From Aralia elata (lineage: Eukaryota; Streptophyta; Magnoliopsida; Apiales; Araliaceae), in NCBI GenBank assembly GCA_034770075.1, contig CM068385.1:44910721-44974720 (forward strand): a DNA stretch of 64,000 nt, read 5' to 3'. Each line of letters starts with the position of its first letter. Position 1 is the stretch's first letter. Below the pieces are notes generated by a model. It was not told the DNA's origin, searched no databases, and worked only from the letters and a program-made list of their open reading frames with translations. Both the position numbers and the translations under genes were made by a program. Shown here piece after piece: positions 33,897-45,851 of the stretch.

Positions 33897-36800
33897 TTAT
33901 TGGAAGTATTTCCGAAGTCGACCTGCATGCCAAATATTCTTTATTTTTGTTCCATCCATTGCCTGAAGCCGATAGGTATCGGGCTTTGGTACTTCAACAA
34001 CTTCATAAGGACCATCCCAATTAGGCATAAGCTTTCCTGTGTTCTGGGGAGTAGAAGCCTCAGCTTCCCGAAGCACTAAATCACTGACCTCGAATCTTCT
34101 TAACTTAACACCCAGATTATAGTGTCGGGCAGTTCTGCGTTGATAGATTGTTAACCATACCAACGCTGAGTCCCGAACCTCGTCTAGAAAATCCAAATTG
34201 AGTCAAGTCCTTCATCGTTATATAACCCCTTATATTGACTGACCTGAAGAGAGGGAGACCCGATCTCCACTAGAACGAGGGCATCAGTCCCATAAGCTAA
34301 ATGAAAAGGTGAATCTCCAGTTGTCGTCCGAGGAGTAGTCCAATAAGTCCATAAGACATTGAGCAACTCTTCAGGCCACCGACCCTTAGTCTCATCCAAT
34401 CTTCTCTTGATTCTATTCAACAAAGTCTGATTTGTTACCTCCACCTAATCGTTAGATTGAGGATGCGCCACCGATGTCGTTAGATGTTGGATATTCAAAT
34501 CTGTCAAGAACTGCTCGAACTTAGCTCCCACAAACTGACGCCCATTGTCCGACACCAGAAACCTGTGGATACCGAAACGAAAAACCACCGACTCTTCAAA
34601 GAACTTTAAACAATCCTGTTCAGTAATCGTCCGAAGGGGTTTAGCCTCCACCCACTTGGTCATGTAATCAAAAGCAACCACCACGAACGCCAACTGACCT
34701 TTAGCCTTGGCAATGGCCCCAAGATATTGATCTCCCAAACTGCAAAAGGGATCGGGGACAGAACCGAGGACAACTCTTTTGGAGGCTGATGAGGAATAGG
34801 ACTATTCAGTTGACATTTTGTACACTTCTTAAACTTAGCTTCCTGGATCATAGTCGGCCAGTAGTAACCTTACCTTAACACCTTATACGTCAATGCCTTG
34901 GCCCCCATGTGATCACCACAGATTCCTTCATGAACCTCCCGAAGGACATAAGTCGTTTTGGACAGTACTAAACACTTCAGTAATGGAGAAGAGAATGCCC
35001 GTCTGTAGAGATCACCATCAATCAAACAGAAGTACAAACTTCGATGCTTTATCTTCTTTGCCAACACCCGATCCTAAGGCAATATCCCATCACTAAGATA
35101 GTCGAGGTAAGGTGTAATCCAACAATTAGACCTTTCTACTACCAAGACTTCCACCCTCTGGACGCTCGGAGGGTCAAGAAACTTCTAATACACCAATCCG
35201 CCAAAAGATGTTGCTTCTGTCGTGGCCAATTTGGACAAGGCATTAGCCACAACATTGTTCGATCGATCCACTCCTTGGAAAGAATAAGAACCGAAATAGT
35301 GGAGTCGATCTTTGACCTCAGCTAGATACTTGTCATCGTTGCCCCTCGAGCCTCATATTAACTTGCAATCTGCTTGATCACCAGTTAAGAATCATTGAAA
35401 ATAACCAAGTGCCAAACCTCTAAACTTTTGGCCAACCGCAACCTGGCTAAAATCGCTTCATACTCCGCCTCATTGTTAGTGGCCTTAAACCGGAAGCAAA
35501 TAGCCTGCTGAACTTTGAATCCTTCAGGGCTTGTTAATATCACGCTTGCCCAGATAACATCCGAAGTCGAAGAATCGTCAATATAAAGAGTCCACGAGGA
35601 TGGTACTGGCTGAGTATTAGTGACCGAGCCCACAATTGCACTTGGCTGATCCGAAGAGTCCAGTTCAGAGAACGAACACTCCACCACGAAGTCGGTCAAT
35701 GTCTGACCCTTTATAGCTATCCGTAGATGATATTTTAGAACATACGGCCCCAACTCCATGGCCCATGCAGCAAGTCGACCCGAGACCCCGACTTATGCAA
35801 CACTTTCTTGAGGGGTTGATCCATATACACCACTATTACCCGACCCTAGAAGTAGTGTCGAAGCTTCCAACTAGCCACTATTAGCACATCGACAAACTTT
35901 TTCAGGTTCGGATACCAAGTCTCTGCATCTCGAAGAGCATGACTGATGTAATACACGGGGAATTGTTTTCCGCCCGACTCCCTTACCAGAACAGCTCCAA
36001 CAGCTAAAGAACTTGCTGCCAAGTAAAGATATAAAGGTTCCTTAGGTACAGGCTTCATCAACAATGGTGCCGAAGATAGATACATCTTGATCCCTTGGAA
36101 TGCATCTTCACACTCCGAGGTCCATTGGAAAGTGTTTTCATTTATAGGCCCCTTCAGAGTATCAAAGAATAGAAGGCATCGTTCTGCCGACTTAGACATA
36201 AACCTCCTAAGCACTGCGATCCGACTGGTCAACTGCTGAACATCTTTAAAAGTCTGTGGAGGCTTCATATCCAGTATAACCTTTATCTTTTCCGGGTTGG
36301 CCTCTATCCCTCTCTTACTGACCAGATAATCAAGGAATTTGCCTGAACTAATACTGAAGGTGCACTTAGTCGGATTCAAAACGTATGTTGTAATTCTTGA
36401 TGGTCTGTAAACACTCCTCCAAATCATCCAAGTGATCCCTAACTGCAACACTCGTGACGATCATATCGTCAACATATACTTCCATATTACGGCCAAGCTG
36501 CTTCCTGAATACATAGTTCATCATCCGTTAATAGGTAACTCCAGCGTTAATCAACCCGAACGTCATCTTCTTGTAGGCATATATCGCTCGATGAGTGATG
36601 AAGGTCGTCTTCGAGATAACCTCCTTACACATTGAAATCTAGTTATAGCTCGAAAAGGCATCCAAGAAGCTCAATAACTCGTATCTAGAAGTAGCGTTGA
36701 TAAGCTGATCAATATTCGGCAGAGGATAGAAATCCTTTGGGCAAGCCTTGTTAAGATCAGTATAATCTATGCACATCCTCCACTTTTCGTTCTGCTTCCT

Positions 36801-38767
36801 GACCAAGACCACATTCGTCAACTATTCTGGGTAATCAATCTCTAAAATAAAATCTGCAGCCAGCAACTTAGCCACCTCGTCATCAATGATCTTCTGTCGT
36901 TTCGGGGCAAAAATCCTTCTCTTTTACCGAACAGGTTTCTGGGAAGGATCTACACAAAGCTTATGTACAACTATCTTCTAATCAATACTCGACATGTCGC
37001 TAGGCACCTAGGCAAAGATATCTGCATACACCCTCAATAGCTCCACCAAGATCGTCCGAAGGGGTTCTTGTAGTCCCGACCCGATCTTTACCAACTTCTT
37101 TGGATTCCCTCGAATCACTTATATGTCCTCTGTCTCCTTTGCTAGTAGGGCAAGGGGTTTAGTAGCACCTTTTGTAAATGGCTCCATCTCGATCGTCATT
37201 GTCTATTTCTGGTTGCTGACCCCGACCCTCGATGAAATCAAGGTGTTGCGATAACATTTTTGGGCGATATCCAGATCCCCTTTGACCTCACCGACCCTAT
37301 TCGGTGCAGGAAATTTAATCTTAAAGTGGGGTATAGAAGTTACCGCCTACAGAGCTGCTAATGTAGTTCGACCTAGAATAGCATTGTAAGCCGAATCCAC
37401 CGAACAACAAAAAATTTAACATATATTTGCACCTGTCAAGGAGCCGTGCCAAAAGTGATAGGCAATTCTATTATCCCGACCACAGGGACTGGATTGTTAC
37501 TGAACCTATAGAGAGGAGCTTCCTGTCCGACCTCCATCTTCCGCCCCTCTAGGCCCAACCTTTGATATGCAACGTGTATTTAAGATGTCCACTGAGGACC
37601 CATTACTATCATGATCCTCCAAATGTCTACTGGCCCGACCTGAGCGGTAATCACCAACGCCCCCTCATGCGGCTCGACCGATTCGGGTGGGTAGTCTTCA
37701 TCGGAAAAAGAAATGACAGTGCTGGGATAAAGCCGCTCCCTCTGGGTCGGTTGTTTAGACACCGTCAAGACTGAATCCAACGAGCCTCGACATTTTTTCC
37801 CAGTTACCTTTCGAACCGAATCACCCATGATGACATCCACTACCCAACGGGTTGGCTGATTTTGATCAGGTTGTCGATCCACACGTTGCTCCTGATTAGT
37901 ACCTTCCCGAACCTTCCTGACCGGCAACGTAATGAACCAACTCCCCGTTCTGAACGTTTTTCTTGATCAAGTTCTTTAGCTGCCGACAATCCTCGGTAGA
38001 ATGTCTTGCATGCTGATAATGATTGGAATACCAGCTTTAATCCCCTCTTTATGGATGGGTACTGGCTAGGCACGACTCAAAGTATGGCTTGTCTCGGATC
38101 TCTTCCAAAATCCTGGGCCGATCGGTGTTGAGAGGTGTATAAACCTTATTGACATTCCTATTCGGGAAGGGTTGTCGACCATTTCCTGAATTCCCTCCAT
38201 TGAATTCCCTCCTCGGTTGTGCTTCGGACCTAGGATTATAACTCCTATCCCGATCCTTAGGCTTATCCGGTGTGCGCGTCTACGACTTCAAGTTCCCCAT
38301 GGCCTCATCGATAGCGATAAAGTTCTCCGCCCTGTCATACGCCTCTGACAAATACTTCGGGAGATTGAACATGATATCCTTCATCAACTTCTTCGATTTA
38401 ATGACATCTAGCCCCGTAGTGAAGAATCTGAGGGCCTGAAGGGCGTTAAGATCTGTCACCGTTCTAACCGCCTCCCTGAATCTCCTCATATACTAGCTCA
38501 AGCTCTCATTCGGCTGTTGCTTGATCTGCATAAGGGAAGCTGTCAATTTTCCCCTCCTCTTATTGCTTCCAAAGCGGTCATGGAATTTGTCACATAATTA
38601 TTTCCAAGAGCCGATGGAGCCAGGCAGTAGAGATGTCATCCATAATCAGGCACCTTTTTTCAAAGTTGTGACGAACATCTAACACTTGACGACATCAAAG
38701 TGATCATAGTAATGCATGAGATGATCATATGCATGCGTATGATCATAGGGGTCGCCAGTGCCATCGT
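33897..38767 (-). pseudogene. Tat gag-pol, decayed
   Basis: Minus-strand order from 38767: gag capsid words (DGTGDPYDH, MRRFREAVRTVTDLNAL, AYDRAENFIAIDEA), CX..H knuckle-like YSNHYQHARHSTEDC near 38010, protease-region words (VDSAYNAILGR near 37380), RT (KWRMCIDYTDLNKACPKDFY 36780-36740, YVDD at 36464-36475), first RNase H (VYYISHALRDAE, about 35950), second archaeal-type RNase H (WTLYIDDSSTSD, ATNNEAEYEA, 35590-35440), integrase zinc finger (35060-34810), DDE core (FLVSDNGRQF, HPQSN, 34560-34450) and C-terminus (MPNWDGPYEV, 34030). Many stops and frameshifts throughout. No part could make a functional enzyme. Confidence 0.88.
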
Positions 38768-38771
38768 AAGT

Positions 38772-39724
38772 TGTGACGCCCCCAAATCCGAGTATTTCAA
38801 TCCCACAGATTTGGTGTTCACTATTCATTTCATATATGTCTAACTACCCATAATAAAGGATAATAAATAACTTCATAAACCATAATCCCATTAAAGGGTT
38901 ACATTATAAATAAATTCCCAGGCCATCTAACCTTAATACATCATTCGCGGAATAAAAACTTTAATAATAACGAAGTCTCATTACAAAGAACTTAATCAAA
39001 TAGAATAAACATCTTCATTGGTTCATCTTGCCCTTGCCCTTGCTTGAGGACAGCTCATCCGACTTTTCAACTTTAGCTACAATGTTTTATACAAGGGTGA
39101 GCAAACAATTGCCCACAAGTATAGTAACAATAACAATTGAATAATCAACGAAGTAGATTTAACCGAGGAGTAATAACCTTTATAAAAACAATCAACAATA
39201 ATCAAAGGACTGGAAGCTTAATAAAAACTCGGCTCTAGAATTGAATATAGATTTCAAGATTAAAAGCATATCTAAGGGTCATAAGACCACGAACTATGTC
39301 CTAGGTTAACAAGCATCTCTACCGTAACCTTTAACAGTCTTATAGACTATGGACTATCTGTCTCGTATTCTGGGGGATCAGCCCTTCGTACAATGTATCG
39401 TGCACAAATATTTTAACGTTACTACGTAATATAATCCCTTATATTAGGGTTGTTTGTCTCAGTTTGACATCAGAATCTGTACCAAAAGAAACTTGGTTTG
39501 GAATAACTTCAAGAAATTCTAAGTCTTTAGAACGCTCATCAACTATGGACTAGCTGAATCAACAAGGGTTTGCTAGTCGCTAAAGCATTTGATTCATCAA
39601 CAAGGTTGTACAATGATATTTATGTTCGAAGTTTGGACAACAATGGATTACAATCGAATAACAAATGACTTAAACGAAACATAATTAATATAAACCTTGC
39701 TTGAATAATAAGCTAAGGTTAATA
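38772..39724 (-). repeat. 3' LTR of the gag-only element, 5'-truncated (953 bp)
   Basis: Aligns without length change to 41948-42900. The similarity stops abruptly at 39724, where gag sequence begins. Confidence 0.92.
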
Positions 39725-39730
39725 TGTTCC

Positions 39731-40717
39731 TCATGTTGCTTTCTTAGGATAGTCACGGGTCAAGTGATCCTTTGATCCACAGGTGAAACACGCACCCTTC
39801 TTCGGACTAGGGCAATATGGTGCAATGTGGCCCTCTTGACTACAATTAAAGCATACTCTCTTGCCCTTCAAACAAACACCCACGTGATTCTTTCCGCAGT
39901 TACCACCCGCCTCAATCTTCTTCTTTTGATTTCCCTGCTGACTGCCTCTAGAGACACTGTCATTCCACTTCCTTTTCTGACTACTGCCACTATGGCTACG
40001 ACCAGCTTTGTTCTCATTTTCATTCTTTATCTTCTTCTGTTCCTGGTTGTACTTTGTTAGGGCATCACTTCCCCCTTCAGCTATTATTGCCTTTTCTAAT
40101 ACTGCTGCAAACGAGTTGAGTTAGAACATAGAGACTCGGCTATATAGCCAGGGCTTTAGTCCCTGCTCGAACCTCCTCGCCTTCCTCTCATCGGTATTGA
40201 CTTGATACGATGCAAACCTCACCAACTCATTAAATTTCGCGGCATATTCAGGCACTGTCATTTTCTCATGCTTCAATTCCAAGAATTGGACTTCCATTTG
40301 GTTCTGCGAACTAGGCAAAAAATACGTCTCGAAGAACATTTCCTTGAATCTATCCCACGGAATTACCCCTTGACCACCTCGGGTTTTGTTAGCTTGCCAC
40401 CAATAACTAGCTTCTGATTTGAGCATAAATGTTGCAGAAGCAGTTTTCTGGTCCTCGCTAACCCTAGCGACGTCAAACACCTTCTTCATTTCCATAACCC
40501 AAGTTTGAGTTTCAATCGGATTCATAGACCTTTGAAATTTTGGGGGTCCAACAGCCTTGAAGTCTTTGAAAGTCGTGGTCTGAGCTTGGGGTTGATTTGC
40601 AAATGCTCCCGTTAGCAAATTCACCAATTGCTGCATTGGATTAGTGTTGGTTTCATCCTTGTTATTTGTGGATCCCTCAGGGGTCTGTTGACGTGTCTAT
40701 CTTCTTCTTGGTGGCAT
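39731..40717 (-). pseudogene. gag of the gag-only Tekay-like element
   Basis: ATG 40715-40717 (MPPRRR then TAG), stop TAA 40119-40121, end at TGA 39731-39733 by the deletion junction. Conserved gag core (FKDFKAVGPPKFQRSMNP, ETQTWVMEMKKVFDVARV, GVIPWDRFKEMFFETYF) followed by CX2CX4HX4C knuckles CFNCSQEGHIAPYC and CFTCGSKDHLTRDY, the second having lost its last Cys. About half identical to the gag at 60786 by eye. An upstream TTCTTAACAG could be a splice acceptor. Confidence 0.88.
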
Positions 40718-41010
40718 CTTACTGTTAAGAATTTGTGTTATTAAATTATTGCTCAATTACTTAATCATTTAAGTCTTAACTTAAACATTTATAAACAACA
40801 TATAACACATAACACATCTGACAAACTTTCGTATTTTATTCATTTACTGATTCAAAACAAACATAGATAACATCATAGTTATTTACATCATCTATCCTGA
40901 AATTATAAAATTCCAGGATTACATCATCATATCCCACTATTTATCTCATTTGAGATTTACATCATATTAACTCTCTTAGTAATTAACTTATTATTACTGC
41001 TATTCGTGAC
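40718..41010 (-). other. spacer between upstream ORF and gag (gag-only element)
   Basis: 293 nt, AT-rich, no ORF. Comparable spacers of 395-397 nt lie at the same place in the two related copies. Confidence 0.5.
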
Positions 41011-41721
41011 CTATAAAGACATTCCACGTCGCACAACTTCTTTACGCTCTTGCTCCATGATATGAATCATCGTCCTGCGATCCATCATGTACCACGGTAA
41101 ATCCTCGAACTGAACTGGATAGTGGAAAACTCGATCCTGAGCTCTATCCATCGCTGTGTGGAAAGCATGATCCATCTCATCCATTCTGGCCTTCATTGAC
41201 TGAACCTCATCCTCAACACGATCTGCATGATCAGCAACGTCCATTCACGCGTTCTCGGCTCTAGCACGTTTTGCGGACTCTTCTCTCAGATCATTCTTCA
41301 GTTTCTCCACCTCAACTGATAACTCTTCCTTTTGGCTCTCCGCCTGAACTAGCTTCCACTCCATGTCTCCAAAACGTACATCGAGCTCATCAATCTCGCC
41401 ATTCTTCTGCTCTATGGTGGTCTGATGCGTATCTACCAGCTCCTTCAACTCTCTAATGCTATCCTGTAACTCTATGTTACGGTCATATAGCTCGTCATAC
41501 ATCTCAATACTGATAGAGTTCGGTGGAAACTCATCAGGATCTTCTTCTTCCTCATCATTAATCTCCTCAGGATCCTCCTCAGGATCAGACTCAGGCTCGT
41601 ACTCAGGGCTTACAACTATAATCAATGAGGATGGCTCTCTCTACACCAACTATTCTCGGACTATATGAATATCACGGGGCTCCTCCTCCCTAGCCTAGCT
41701 GGATCCTCTTATATCAGTCAT
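41011..41721 (-). pseudogene. upstream acidic coiled-coil ORF of the gag-only element
   Basis: ATG 41719-41721 (MTDIRGSS) directly follows GGTGGCAG, an acceptor-like site. One frame to TGA-like end at 41011 (RRGMSL), broken by three early stops (41695-41650) and a TGA at about 41242. Acidic block (ESDPEEDPEEINDEEEEDP) then heptad-like helix (LKELVDTHQTTIEQKNGEID, VEKLKNDLREESAKRARA). Same layout as the ORFs at 49434 and 59477, including the M-S/T-D/E-I start. Function unknown; not a usual chromovirus component. Confidence 0.78.
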
Positions 41722-41932
41722 CCTGCCACCAAAATTTTAAGTCTAATTACTACTCGATACTACTCACGAACACATAAGTTATAGCACATAAGCACATAAA
41801 GTCTTTTTATTATCTTTAATGAATTCTTTAATTCATTCCCTAGAGCTCGATAAGAGTTTTAACACCATTATGTTTTCGATTCTCTATAAGGATAATTCTT
41901 AAGGTTCCCCCACCTAAGGTTCTTATCTTATG

Positions 41933-41944
41933 GCTCTGATACCA
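41933..41944 (-). other. primer-binding site, Met-tRNA type (gag-only element)
   Basis: Minus-strand TGGTATCAGAGC, three bases from the LTR edge at 41948. Confidence 0.92.
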
Positions 41945-41947
41945 ACC

Positions 41948-44705
41948 TATGACGCCCCAAAATCCGGGTACTTCAATCCCACAGATTTGGTGTTCACTAT
42001 TCATTTCATACATGTCTTACTACCCATAATAAAGGATAATAAATAACTTCATAAACCATAATCCCATTAAAGGAATACATTATAAATAAATTACCAGGTC
42101 AACTAACCGTAATATATTATTCGCGGAATAAAAACTTTAATAATAACGAAGTCTCATTACAAAGAACTTAATCAAATAGAATAAACATCTTCATTTGTTC
42201 ATCTTGCCTTTGCCCTTGCTTGAGGACGGCTCATCCGACTTTTCAACTTTAGCTGCAATATTTTATGCAAGGGTGAGCAAACAATTGCCCACAAGTATAA
42301 TAACAATAACAATTGAATAATCAACGAAGTAGATTTAACTGAGGAGTAATAACCTTTTTGAAAACAATCAACAATAATCAAAGGACTGAAAGCTCAATAA
42401 AAACTTGGCTCCAGAATTGAATATAGATTTCAAGATTAAAAGCATATCTGAGGGTCATAAGACCACGAACTATGTCCTAGGTTAACAAACATCTCTACCG
42501 TAACCTTTAACAATCTTATAGACTATAGACTATCCGTCTCGTACTCGAGGGGATCAGCCCTTCGTACAATGTATTGTGCACAAACATTTTAACGCTACTG
42601 CGTAATATAATCCCCTATATTAGGGTTGTTCATCTCAGTTTGACATCAGAATCCATACCAAAAGAAACTTGGTTTGAAATAACTTCAAGAAATTCTAAGT
42701 CTTTAGAACGCTCATCAACTATGGACTAGCTGAATCAACAAGGGTTTGCTAGTCGCTAAAGCATTTGATTCATTAACAAGGTTATACAATGATATTTATG
42801 TTCGAAGTTTGGACAACAACGGATTACAATCGAATAACAAATGACTTGAACGAAACATAATTAATATAAACCTTGCTTGAATAATAAGCTAAGGTTAATA
42901 AGTTTGCTCAATGGACAAGTTAAGTATAGAAGAATTGCGACATTTATTGACAAGATAATAGAACTTGCTCAATGAAAAGTAAAGTTAAGAAACTTGCTCA
43001 AGTAAAAGTTAAGTTTTAGGGAACTTGCCTCGATCGCTTGCTACAAATAATGTTAACTATTTGCTCTTTGAGTGACCTATACATACAAGCCATATTGAAC
43101 AATTAATATTCATAGTTTAATTAACTACTTCCTTTTATAAATGATTGTTCACTTATAACTCTAATCCACACTTTAAATTCTTGCTAAGACACTACATACT
43201 TATCATGTTGCTTCTTATAGGAGAAATTATTTTATTTCCAATTCTGAAAAAATTACATTTTTTGGCCGACCCGACAGAACTGACCCGACCCGAAAACTCG
43301 GATCGGCGCTGCGGCGCCAGGATTTAGCCTTGAGTCGGCGTCGCGGCGCTGGCCCGACTCGAGCCCAATGGACCCGGCGATGCGGCCCCCGTTTCATGTT
43401 ATATGAACGGCGCTGCGGCGCTAGATTGTAGATTCAGTTGCTCTGCTTCGCAAACAGCGAACTTTCAGATCAAATTTTCCCAATTTTTTTACTCAATTCA
43501 CAAATTAAACATATCCAGACATCAAACATGCTGTAAAACCAAAACCCAACATGTTTCTAACAACTCTAACAACACAAAACACATAAACAACCAATTTAAG
43601 AGATTAAATATTCACTGTTCATGCTCTTTTTCTATACTTTGACACACTTAGTGAAATCAAACACTATAAACTCGTTAGTAAACCATTTTCATCCGTTTAA
43701 GTTGCATTATTTTCGTTTCTTATCATATTAACACAATCAACAATCAATTTACAGATTAATATCCGAATTGAACATCAAATTTTATACATATAAACCATAT
43801 CCGTGAACCTTTTCACTGTAAATATAAAAACTCTATTTTAAACATGATTTCATGAATTAATATAATCAAATTCGTTTGTAGACACCATTCAGTGGATTAT
43901 GCATACTAACTAACACATATAAACAATTGCTTCATGCATTAGCCATCAAAATTCACTTACAAAGACATAAAACCCAACTTTCAGTGAAGAACTCAATACC
44001 ATATAAATAAAGAATTAGAAACAGATTATACCTATTAATACTTTGCTTAGAAGCTAGATGATGAGAATGATACTTCTCTTCTTCAATCTCACCAAGCTCT
44101 CAAACAACTCTGTAATTCTCTTCTCTCTATTCTCAGACTCAGACTATTTCCTCTTTCTCTCAAAATAAACTAACCCAAACTAAGAAATAAAAACTGATAC
44201 AAAACTGATACTTAACGTATTTTATTTTAATACTGTAATTACAAAAATTCAAATGGTCTAAGGCTTGTTTGGCAAAATAAAAATAGAATTTCAAAAGCCA
44301 CAAGGCCTTGTTTGGTAAAACTAAATTAAACTTCTTTTAATTTATTAAAATACTTATTATATAATATGCTTCAATTGTCACACTTTAATCAATTAAATTG
44401 TAACAATATAAATTCAATTAAACCTTACTAATTAAATTATAATTTCTATTTGGCCAATTGACATATTATCTAATAAATCATTTCAAATAAATCCTTTATT
44501 CAAATAAATCATCAATCATCTAATTTAATTATTAAATTAAATTAGAATAACATCAAATCACCATTCAAATAACAATTAACATAACTATACTAGAATAAAT
44601 TACCCCACAATAATCCCATTAATTATTTATTTTATTCAATAAATAAATCAACTAAAATATTCATTTAACTCAATAAATATTTTATTTATTCACAAAAAAA
44701 TCACA
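41948..44705 (-). repeat. 5' LTR of the gag-only element (2758 bp)
   Basis: On the minus strand begins TGTGATTTTTTTGTG at 44705 and ends GGGCGTCATA at 41948 (the other copy ends GCGTCACA). Contains a CpG palindrome cluster (43262-43425). A minus-strand TATAAAAGG lies at about 43133-43141, but I am unsure it is the promoter. Distantly related to the LTRs at 45852 and 55556 (shared GTGA.CACCA.AT.TG words before the 3' end). Confidence 0.87.
43262..43425 (-). repeat. cluster of GGCGC-TGCG-GCGCC palindromes
   Basis: Copies at 43305-43318 (perfect 5-bp arms), about 43337-43350, about 43375-43388 (degenerate) and 43408-43421, with CCGAC-rich spacers. A G+C island in an AT-rich LTR. Confidence 0.82.
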
Positions 44706-44710
44706 ATCGT

Positions 44711-45292
44711 TAACTCAACTAAATATTTTCTCTTTTGGGGAGGATGGCCTGTGCCGACCCCTCACATACTCCGGAGAGGCCATTCGTTGTCGTCTCCTGG
44801 ACCTCAACGGCCTTTCGCTAGTATCTCTAGAGCGCGATCTACGCCTACACCTTTCTTTCCGAGAGCCGCCAGAACGATATGTCCTAGACCGGCTGCTTGG
44901 CGTGGTCTCCCGATGGCTGTGCCAACTCGAGGAGACCTCCTCTTCCCTTTCTAACTACGCCAGTCCAGCTCTTTTTGTTAGAGGCGTAAGGCCTCCATAT
45001 CTTCCTTGGTTTGTTAAATCCTCCGGGTCCGAATCAGCTCGCGTTGATCCTGTCTGTCTCGATCCTGGAGAGTGCGCACAAGAGAACGATTGTCCGTCCT
45101 GCGGCTTTGGGAATCGGGAGTCCTCTGACTGGCGAAAAATAATTGTCGCCGAGTTGGAGCTGATTGAACCTGAGCCTGGTCCGCCACATTCTTGTTGGGA
45201 ACAAGTCTATCCTTAATTAATCCCCGGACCTGGGTCACGGGGTTAACCGAAAATCTGTCCTGGTCAGAAACTGTCTTCCCCTTACTCGCTAT
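44711..45292 (-). pseudogene. Tat gag, N-terminal part
   Basis: Minus strand. Probable start at 45292-45290, now ATA (IASKGKTVSDQDRFSVNP, VTQVRGLIKDRLVPN). Continues Arg/Ser-rich (RSRSRDTSERPLRSRRRQRM) to the insertion point at 44711. Frameshifts and stops present. Open frames on the + strand here are antisense shadows. Confidence 0.75.
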
Positions 45293-45364
45293 AACTTCAA
45301 CTTAAAGCTAACAGGTGATTGTGAAATAGCACTAAAACGACCCTTATTCTAGCGCCAATTTTAA

Positions 45365-45746
45365 CGCCAAGATCCGTCCACTCACCCAATCACCAAATAG
45401 CAAGTCAAATCCTGCATAGAAAACGGGAAAACACACTAAGGAGCCTGACGACCGGGGCCGTCGAGGGATAGCGCCGGTGTGAGAATAAGTGCAGGCTAGA
45501 GAATAGGTTAACAATGGAGGCACATTAATACTTTAGTGCGCAAAATAAGACAAACTGTTGTTACCTGTAACTTAGGGTATAACCATGTATTTATAGTTCA
45601 CCACACCGCCTCAAGACGTCCGTCCCCGAATGGAAATAGAAGTCTTTTATGTAAAGTCTTCTTATAACCATAATCCTCATGATTGGATTAGATTTGGTCT
45701 CCTTAAAAGTAGCAAATTAAACCAAATAGGGGAACTACAAGTCAAC
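45365..45746 (-). repeat. 5' LTR of the Tat element, truncated by insertion
   Basis: Homologous to 28973-29455. It stops at GTCAACT (45747), where the other copy continues AGGATTATATATTCC. The inside edge carries minus-strand TTGGCGTTAAAATTGGCGCTAG, a Tat-type primer region. Minus-strand TATA at 45588-45595. Confidence 0.85.
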
Positions 45747-45851
45747 TGTAACGACCACGAATTCTGGATAGCCTTGTAATTTGAATTTTTGTATATTAAT
45801 GAATATTTTGAATTTTAGTAACATTATTTTGTGTTACATGTTTAAAGGTTG
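45747..45851 (+). repeat. 105-bp start of an LTR of an unidentified Tekay-like element
   Basis: Begins TGTAACGACCACGAATTCTGG exactly where the Tat LTR breaks off, typical of a Tekay LTR 5' end. It is cut at 45852 by the next LTR. Its continuation is not in the window. Confidence 0.55.

Larger units (their letters stand above)
38768..44705 (-). mobile_element. gag-only, deleted Tekay-like element inserted in Tat gag
   Basis: Minus strand: 5' LTR 44705-41948, Met primer site, upstream ORF (41721-41011), gag (40717-39731), then directly the 3' part of the 3' LTR (39724-38772). All of pol and the 5' part of the 3' LTR are gone. Flanking duplicate ATCGT at 38763-38767 and 44706-44710. Between it and the LTR end at 38772 lie four extra bases AAGT. 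Removing the insert rejoins Tat gag in one frame (PKEKIFS, stop, VNDGTGDPYDH). Confidence 0.88.
28973..45746 (-). mobile_element. old Tat-lineage Ty3/gypsy element with antisense gene, heavily nested
   Basis: Minus-strand element: 5' LTR fragment 45365-45746, gag N-terminus (45292-44711), gag-pol (38767-33897), antisense gene on the + strand (29778-33686) and 3' LTR 29455-28973. It has a Tat-style second RNase H (ATNNEAEYEAIL). LTR copies look about 10% diverged, so it is the oldest element here. It hosts a copia solo LTR, a gag-only Tekay-like element and the insertions starting at 45747. The remainder of its 5' LTR is presumably right of the window. Left flank GTTAA (28968-28972) is the candidate target duplication. 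Confidence 0.88.

Noticed and set aside
44751..45216. + strand ORFs rich in Arg/Pro
   Set aside because: Antisense of the Tat gag N-terminus, whose minus-strand frame continues into gag at 38767 once the insert is removed.
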